Below are positions 32,601 to 41,600 of a stretch of 64,000 bases of DNA, piece by piece. Source of the DNA: Romanomermis culicivorax (taxonomy: Eukaryota; Nematoda; Enoplea; Mermithida; Mermithidae); the NCBI GenBank assembly GCA_963922205.1, contig CAWUHX010000236.1:434001-498000 (forward strand), written 5' to 3'. Under the pieces are notes generated by a model. That model searched no databases. It was given only the letters and a program-made list of their open reading frames with translations, and was not told the DNA's origin. The position numbers and the translations under genes are program-made. How positions within the stretch are numbered: the first letter of the stretch is position 1; every line of letters starts with the position of its first letter.

Positions 32601-35600
32601 GTTAAGTCCTCTATGATGACAAGTGAAAGCCCGGAAATAATGTTAATCTTCCCGGCACGAGGCGCCGGAAAAATTTTTCGTCTATTGATCTTTGGCGACG
32701 CAGCAAAATCAATTTTCCAAACATTTATTTCAAGAATTAGATTCAAATTTTGTGTTCAAAAGTCGTAATTTTTAGAATTTTATTAATTGAAAAATGTTAA
32801 AAATAGTGATTTATTTGTTGACTCTCATGAACTTGGCTGAAAAGATATGAGTGGAAGATTTTATAGCTAATGTCTTCTTACTGTATTGATAAAATTTTTA
32901 TCAAAATTTGTGTACCGTTTGGGGAGCTGCACAGGTCTGAAGAAGGCATACTCATGGAAATCACTCAGAAGTCACTGCATTTTCCATGTGGTCCTTGTCT
33001 ACCACATGTGGTATGTTTACTATCTGTGCTGTAGAATCATCAAATAACTAACAGACTATAGTTTGATGTAGTGTTTTTTTGCACTGTGCAAAACTTTTTC
33101 CGCTCGTGCAAGTTTTTCGTTTTTTGCACCGTACAAAAAAATATTTATCAATTGTGGAAAAAAATTTGGTGTTTTTATTTAGAAAAGATGCATTTAGGTG
33201 CATTTTAGTAGATCCAAATTTCAAAATTTTCCGGCGCGAACTTTAATTATGATTATTATTTATTATCAAGCTCAGGCGCGGCTTTTAGCATGTTTACCTT
33301 CACTTATCACTAATTTTTAATAGTTTTCATCGTCTTAAACGTATTATTCCATGTCTAATTGGCGATCTTCAATTATCATTATATTTAATGAAGGAAGATC
33401 CCCATTTTTCCTTCATACATTTTTTGAGAAAGATCAACACATCAACTTGGTGCATTTTAAAAGGTGCACCAAAATGCATCTTTTCTATATGAAAACACCA
33501 AATTTTTTTCCACAATTGATAAATATTTTTTTGTACGGTGCAAAAAACGAAAAACTTGCACGAGCGAAAAAAGTTTTGCACAGTGCAAAAAAAAAACACT
33601 ACATCAAACTATAGTCTGTTAGTTATTTGATGATTCTACAGTACAGACAGTAAACATATCACATGTGGTAGACAAGGGCCACATGGAAAATGCAGTGATT
33701 TCTGAGTGATTCCCATGAGTATGCCTTCTTCAGAGCTGTGCAGCTCCCCAAACCGTACACAAATTTTGATAAAAATTTTATCAATACAGTAAGAAGACAT
33801 TAGCTATAAAATAAGAAAATAAAATTCTGCAGCATTCGATACGAAGGTGCTCGAGAGTGCCCATAAACAAAATTTTTCTAATTTTGACGGCTCATTTTTG
33901 ACACTTTAAACTTTTTTAAAAGGTGCAATGTGGAATGATTTACAGCAAATATTACATCAAAAGATAGCTTATTCACTTTTATGTAAAACGAATATTCATT
34001 TATCGAATGAGATCAATCCGATCATGGAATCGCTTGGCTAGCGAGACCAGTGGAAAATTCCAAAAATACAATTATCTTCAAGTTTTGGCATACTGTAGAG
34101 GCATGGATTTTCGTTCTCAAGCAAAAAGAATGATACCATGAAACTCAGCGCACAAAACTACCACAAATATCTCGTTTTGAGATATGATTAATTTTCAACT
34201 TATCATTGCGAAGGTAGAACTTCTCAGAAATCGTGCATTGACTAATACTAGGATAAAGTGTGAAATTTGAAACATCGTGTTGATCAACATACGTTCGTTA
34301 ATTTTTCGCTCTTCTTCTTCTCGTGCGACTCGAGCTTCGAATTCGCGCCTCCTTTCCTCTTTCGAACGTGAAAAATCCCTGAAAAAGGTACCCTAAACCA
34401 CCTTTTTCAAAAAACAAAGTGCATACTCTTCAATAAATTGTAAACAGACGGAATAAAATCAACAGCTCTTAGTCATAAAATCAATTTTTCAAGACTTTAC
34501 ACTGAAACAAAACCAATTAAAAAGTTTATGTGGTTTCAATTAGCAAAAAATCCAAGATATGCAAAAGCTGGCTTTGAACTTTATCATTTTGAAAATCGGA
34601 TTAAGACGTATTTACGTCTAAAATTTCCCACATAATAAAATCGAGGTTCATTCTACAAATTCAAAAGCAATAAACTCGATTTTACATCAGGAAGTTTGTT
34701 CACTTTATACCGATTGAAGTAAATTTTTTCCAACGAGAAACTTCAACTTTTTGCAAAATCTGCTTCAACTAGAGCAAGAATATGGCTTGGAGTAAAATTT
34801 ATACTTGCATCAAAGACTTGTAGACAATCCAGCGCTGTATCCTTTTAAACACTCAAAAATCTACTTTACATCCATATCTGTCAAATTTGACGACTTTACA
34901 CCAGAATATCGATAAACCCGGAGTTTCGAATTCACTGAAAACCACTAGAATCATGCTTAATGACTTTACATCAGCTTTTCTTTGCTATAAGTCTTCGACG
35001 ACAATTTTTCGTCGTTTAATCTGTATGGGAAACCGGTCGAACGATGTTGCATTTTTTTATTATACAAAGATGACGTCGACGACGAAGATTGATCGGAAAA
35101 AGACGATGGCGATTTTATCGCCTTTTGAATTCGCTGTTGATCGCTGATTTTTTCTTTACGTTCTTTATTTTTCGGTATTTTAAAATCGTACTTAAATTGA
35201 ATATTCAGTGTACAGAAAGTAAAGCTGGTGTACAGTGATTAATTACCGTTAATGAACTCCATTTTTTTAAAAGATCTGTTGATTTTGCTTTAATATGTTG
35301 ACTGGTGTCGAAATGTGAAATCTAGAAATTGAGAACTCCATGTTATAAAGCGGCTTGAACTGAAAAATTTTGACTTTACACTAACGAGTGTACTTTTTAC
35401 CATATCATCAAAATCGAATTCCCAATTTGACCACTTTCCAACAAAATGATCAATCGTCGTTACAATGTCGGTCAGTAAATCGCCAACAATTTTCCGATCG
35501 CTACATTCGGGTAAAAAATTTGTTTCATCCTGAGAAATAAGATATTAAAATTAAACGACCTTGCAAAAAAAGAAAATATTGACGAGATTTGAGGAAAATT

Positions 35601-38600
35601 TCCGGAATCTTGGTCCCTTATTCAAACCTCAACAATTAATGTAAAATTAGAAATTTTTTCGTTAGAGTACTATCTCTTATTATCTTCCAAATTTTGTGAA
35701 ATTCGAAGTCTATTAAAAAAGCGAAACGTTGAGCAAATTCGAACCGAAATCTTGACTTTCATAAGAAGTTGGCGGTGTTAATTGATTTAGAATATTGACT
35801 TTCCGCATACATGGGCAAATGCTACCGAGGGGATTACGTATTTTTTCAACAGACATGAAGGTCATGTGCATTATTCAGACAAATATTTGTGATATGATGC
35901 ATCAAAAACGAAGTAAAATCGTTTTATATTGTCCAAATTCGGCTGATTTTAATCAAGCTTTGAATCACCCTGAGCTTTAGAACAAAATTAGAAATATCGC
36001 CCATCACGTACGTGCTCAAACGTTGGCGAGATCGTATTAACTATACAAATTAAACATGGATTTAATATTTCGACAGGGAGATTACGAAAACGTAGCTTGG
36101 CAATGCTAGAAAGGGAATATTTGTCCATTTATAACTTTTTGGTATGGGTGTAGCATCGATCAAAATTCTATTCTGAAGACTTGGCAGTCGAAAACTATGT
36201 TCTGTTTGAATGTTATTTCTCTGGTTGTAAGTAGTTCCAAATATGCGCAATAATAAAATTTGGGCGTAAAGTTTAAAAAAATTCGATGTTCGGGGTTGCA
36301 GTTAAAAACATCTTTTTCGTACAAATCCCTAATTTAAATTTTTTTGCTTTCATTGTAAACTTCAAAGTTTGACAGATTTTGCACAATGATATTTGAATAA
36401 ATTTATAAAATTCCTGAAAACTTTGCACACATTTTATACATTAGGCGAAATTTGGTTAATCTCACAACTATAAAAGACGCAAGAAATAGGGAAGAAGTCA
36501 TTTTTTCATAAAATTCAAAAATTACGCGGAAAATTCTTTTAAATTCATAAAATAATTGATTGAAAATTAAACTATTATTCCAAAATTGTATAAACTTTAC
36601 AAAAATTTGTAAAGTTGCCAGTATATTTCATTTATTCCTCAAACTTGCGTAAATTGAAAAAATGTCAAAATTTGTATAAATTTAACTTTTTTTAAATTCC
36701 ACCAAAACTTACGATTTTAATTTTAGCCCAACGCTCTACGACGTTCAAAATTTTACTATCTTCTAACATATCTCGATGTGGGATTGGTAAAATCGATAAA
36801 ACGTCCAAAAGCATGGATTGAAAATGACGATGGTTTTGATGGTGGTTGCTGTAGTCCACCGTCCATGACCATAACAAAGTGCATCCGTGTAAATTGACGA
36901 ATAGTCGTAGAATGTAAACTTGAGATTTCTATGATGGTAAATAAATTTTTATTAAGTCTGTAAAAGTTGTATTTCCACGAATTCTCACGAGACAGTATAA
37001 ACTGGAAGCGTTGAACAAAGTCTTTGAGATTTTAAAAATTATGTAAAGCATAATCTTGAAAAATTCTTCAAAAATGTTATAAGTTCTGAAATTCTGACGA
37101 ATTAGCATAAATGAGAAAATTTAAAAACGGTGTGTTAAACAGAATTTCAAGATTTTTAAGAAGGATATAAAACATATTTTTCCAAAATTTTTTCATAACA
37201 GTGAATGCTTGAAGTCCCAAGAATTTTTAGGAAACAGTGCGAGCTAAAAAATTTGGATAAACTTTTGAACGGAATTCTGACGACGATGGAAAACAGAATT
37301 TGGGAGAAATGCTCCAAGTTCTCAAAGTTTGGGACAGGTCGTATAATTGGAAAATTGAAACACAGTGTGGAACAGAAGCGTAGTATGCATAAAGACAATG
37401 TAAAGTGGAATTATGAGTAAATTTACCGAAAAAGTGCAATGTAGTAATCAACTAGCGTGCCCAACGTAGTGTAAACTAGAGATTTTCTTTAGCAGTTTGA
37501 TTTCTGAAATTCTGGAAGTTGTGCTACACAACAGATTCTAATGGGTTATTGATACAGTGTAAACCTCTGCTTTCCAGAATTGTATGATGAAGTTGTACAC
37601 TAGAAAATAAAAAAAAAACTAGAAACGGAATTTTGCAAATGTCTATCGTAACATTTCATGTCTTATTTCGCAGAATTGTATCGCTTCTTAACTTTCCAAA
37701 ATCGTAGTTGGAGTGCTAAGTTGAATCTTGGAAGAAAACTTTTCCAACTTTCTCAAATTCAAAGCAAACAGTGTAAATTACAGTTCTTTAAAATACTTCT
37801 ATATGTAAAGCAACGATTCTCCAAAAACAACTGCTGTAAACATGAAGTTTTACACTGTTCTCCTCAGCTATATATTTGGACTGTAAAAAAATCAAATTAT
37901 AGAAATAATAACAAAACTTCACCATCAAAAGTTGTAACAAACTGCTCCTGGACTCGTAATCTTCGGCTCGGAGCATTAAACGTCCAAAAGTGACGACTTG
38001 ATCGCGATTTTTTAAACTTCCCAGCGATAAGATGTCTTCGAATTCGCGATCGAACTACATATATGGATGGAAAAAGACTGTTTACAATGTGGGAAAAGCA
38101 ACTTGACACTCTAAAGAATGGAAGAATTTCCAAGTTTGGAGCAAAATACCAAAACAATTTTACACAGATATATGTGGTATCTGGTATACCGTAGTTCATT
38201 CGATAATTTAATGCTATAACTCACTAATTCGTCTTGAAAAACGTTCTTCTCTTTTTTGCATTCTTCTTTTTCCAGAATTTTGACATTTTCGCCACCCCCA
38301 TCGATAAAACCGCGGCAAGATGGAGCGCCGCAGAAACATTTCTGAGCTTCTTTGCTGTGAACAATTCAAATTTTCCATCGAATATCGTAGAATTTTGAGG
38401 AGAGAAATTGATAGATTTCCGAAAAATTCATTCGTTTTATAATCAATTCTAGTGAATTTTGTAGATTTTCGGGATAGAATGGATTGATTTTGGCAAAAAT
38501 TCCATTTATAAAGAACATCACTGATTTTTAAGATCATTATCGATTGAATTATGTACAAATACATGATTTCTGGCAAAAATTGACTGGTTTCTGCAAGACA

Positions 38601-41600
38601 TTGAATAGAATTGATTATGATTAAACTCATCGATTTTTAGCGATAAATTCATCCCGCGTAAGAAAATTCGATTAAATTTCAGAATTTTTTTTTTATTACT
38701 TCAGCATTCTAATCTTATTTGCGAAAAATTAATTCATTTTATCATAAAATATATTAGATTTTAAAGATTTCCTTGATGAAATCGGTCGAACGGAATGATT
38801 TCTAGGAAAATTCATCGACCATTGATAAAATGACTCAAGGGAAGGAATTTTCAAAAAAAAAAATTCTTTAAAAATCGGTTGATGTTTGAATTATATTGAA
38901 CATGTTTCGTACGGCCAACTAATTTCACCAAAATCTCACTGATATCAATTCCTTATGATAGAATCAGGAAAGATAACTAATTTCTGTTGGAACTGATCGA
39001 CTTTTATTCAAAAATTCATTTTCACATGAGGGAAATCCATTGATTTTCGTGTAAAAATAAGTCGGTTTTTGACAAAACAGACTGCGAAAATTAGTCGATT
39101 TCTTCTCAAAAATCAAATGATGAATTCCATAAATTGATAACTTTCATGAAAGATACATAATTTATTTGAGCAGAACATTTGATCAAACATTTTTTCGAAA
39201 GTCAGTGAATTTCTGCAGAACTTGACCATTTTTTCCGAAAGAAGATTGAAATTTATGTATAATTTCGAAATTATCTTAAAAAATTCGATCGAATAAATCT
39301 TACATCGACTTTCGGACAAAATTGGTTTATTTCTGCAGGAGCATTCATTCATTCCAGACAAAATCGATAGATTTCCGCGAAAATGGATATATTATTTCAA
39401 AAATCAAATGGTTTCTGCGAATCTTATTTTCAGAGGAATTGATTGATTTATGAAAAGAAATTCATCGATATGCGGCAATACTGATTGATTTCCACGAAAA
39501 ATGGATGCATTCTATTCCGCGGAAAATTTTTCAGAAAATGGTTTGATTCCCTAGAGGAATTGACCGAACTCATCGAAAAATAAATTGATTTGTACATAAG
39601 TATATCTAGGCCTGTAGATAGGAAGGGTTGGAGAGCCATGGCTTCCCGAAATGTTTCAAGTGTTAAAAAGGTACTTTGATTTTTTCTTCAAGAAAAAGTC
39701 AGGTCAGAAATGCCAATTTTACAGTAAATCAGATGAAAAAAATGTGTGCCCCCTCCGAAAAAAATTCCTGGCTTTGGGCCTGAGTAATATCGATTCATGC
39801 AAAAACCTATTGTTTCTACAAATATTTCTCCGACAAAGTGATCAACTTTCCATTAGAAAAAAACACGGAAAATCGATCAAATTTCATGAAAAATATTCTT
39901 GAGGAAGTGCAGATTTTTTTGAAGAAAATTAATCGATTTTCACAATGATGGCCTGCATGTAAAATTCGATTGATCACTGGCATAAATGGATTTCGCAGAA
40001 AATATAACAAGAAATCAGCCGATTCCTGCACTGAATTGAAAGACTTTAGTGCAAAATTGGTTCATCTTTACATAAAATTGATCGGTTTCGCTTTCTGGGA
40101 AAATGTATCAATATCAAATAGTTGTAACTTATCGGGCGGAAATCTACTGATTCGTGCCAAAAAGCTATCGATTCTACCATAATTCTTACCCGCAGTGTTT
40201 TTTTTTGCCGGAGGCAAATGAAAATTTTTGGGGGCAAACGAAATTCGGGTATTTGTACATGTATGTACAAACGGCTCTATCCCCATTTAGGGAAGAAAAT
40301 TTTGGGGATAGGATACAGAAAATATGCATCTTGGTGCATTTTAGAGTGCCAGAATCTCAAAATTTTCCGGCGCTTGACGCCGATTATAATTTAATAATTA
40401 TTATTATGTATTTCCTAGCTAAGGCACGGCTTTTAACATATCTACCTTCACTTATCATTTAATCTTTAATAGTTTTCATCATCTTATACGTATTATCTCA
40501 TATTTTAAATGTTAATCTTCAACATTTCATATTGATATTTAATGAAGATACGCCTTTTTTCCTTGACACATTTTTTGAGAAAGATTAATACGTCAACTCT
40601 TTCTAAAGTTTTTGGAGCGATTATTCTTTTCTTAACGTAAAATCAATTCAAAAGCTTCATGGAAGTATAGTTTTCAGAAATTTCTACTCTTCTTGCTCAT
40701 ATCTTTTCGGCTATGTTCATGAGAGTTTACGAATAAATTACTAATTTTAAAATTTTTCAAATAATAAAATTCTAAAAATTACGACTTTTAAACACAAAAT
40801 TCGAATCTAATTCTTGAAATAAACGTTCGGAAAATTGATTTCCCAGCGTTGCAGAATGTCAATACCCAAAAAAAGTTTTCGATGATCCGCGCCGGAAAGA
40901 TTAATATCTTTTTTGGGGTCTCATTTGTCATCATAGAAGACTTAACATCGATTTCTCATGTAATTCAAAGTCATTATGCTCTTGGATAGTTAGCTCGAAA
41001 AGTTGTTCTACAATGCTTGTAGATTGGACTTCAAACTCGAAAAATTCAATTTTTTCCTCAATTTTAACGAATTAACGGCCCTACTATGTGCAGTTTTAAG
41101 CGGAAAAACGAACTCGGGAAAATGAGGGAAAAATGCTTGACCCCTTTCCCTATTTGGGGAAAACGCCCGGGGAAAAACAATGCTTACCATTGAATCATTT
41201 CAGAAAAAAGATTCAATTATTTTCCTCAAATCTTTATCCTCCCTCAGCTCTATTTTATGGCCGAGATTTCTAAATTCTAACTCCACTTTTTTCTAAATTC
41301 TAACCTCAGTTATCTTTTTTGTTGATATTTGTGAATTCTAATTTCATACTTATAATTTTAACTGCGTGTCTGTCGTGAGCTTGATTAATGAATGATTTTT
41401 TACAGATACCTATATATTCGATTTGAATTATCCAGTGATTGCAAGTTTCCATAGTTGTAAATAAAATTTGAAAATTACACTAATTTGGTTATTAATATTT
41501 GGCGATGACGTAGAGGAACACAGTTTACTTAATTTATATCTATTTTTGGTATGCACAAATTGTACAGATGAAATATTGGCTGCCGTTTGTACATGTGCAG

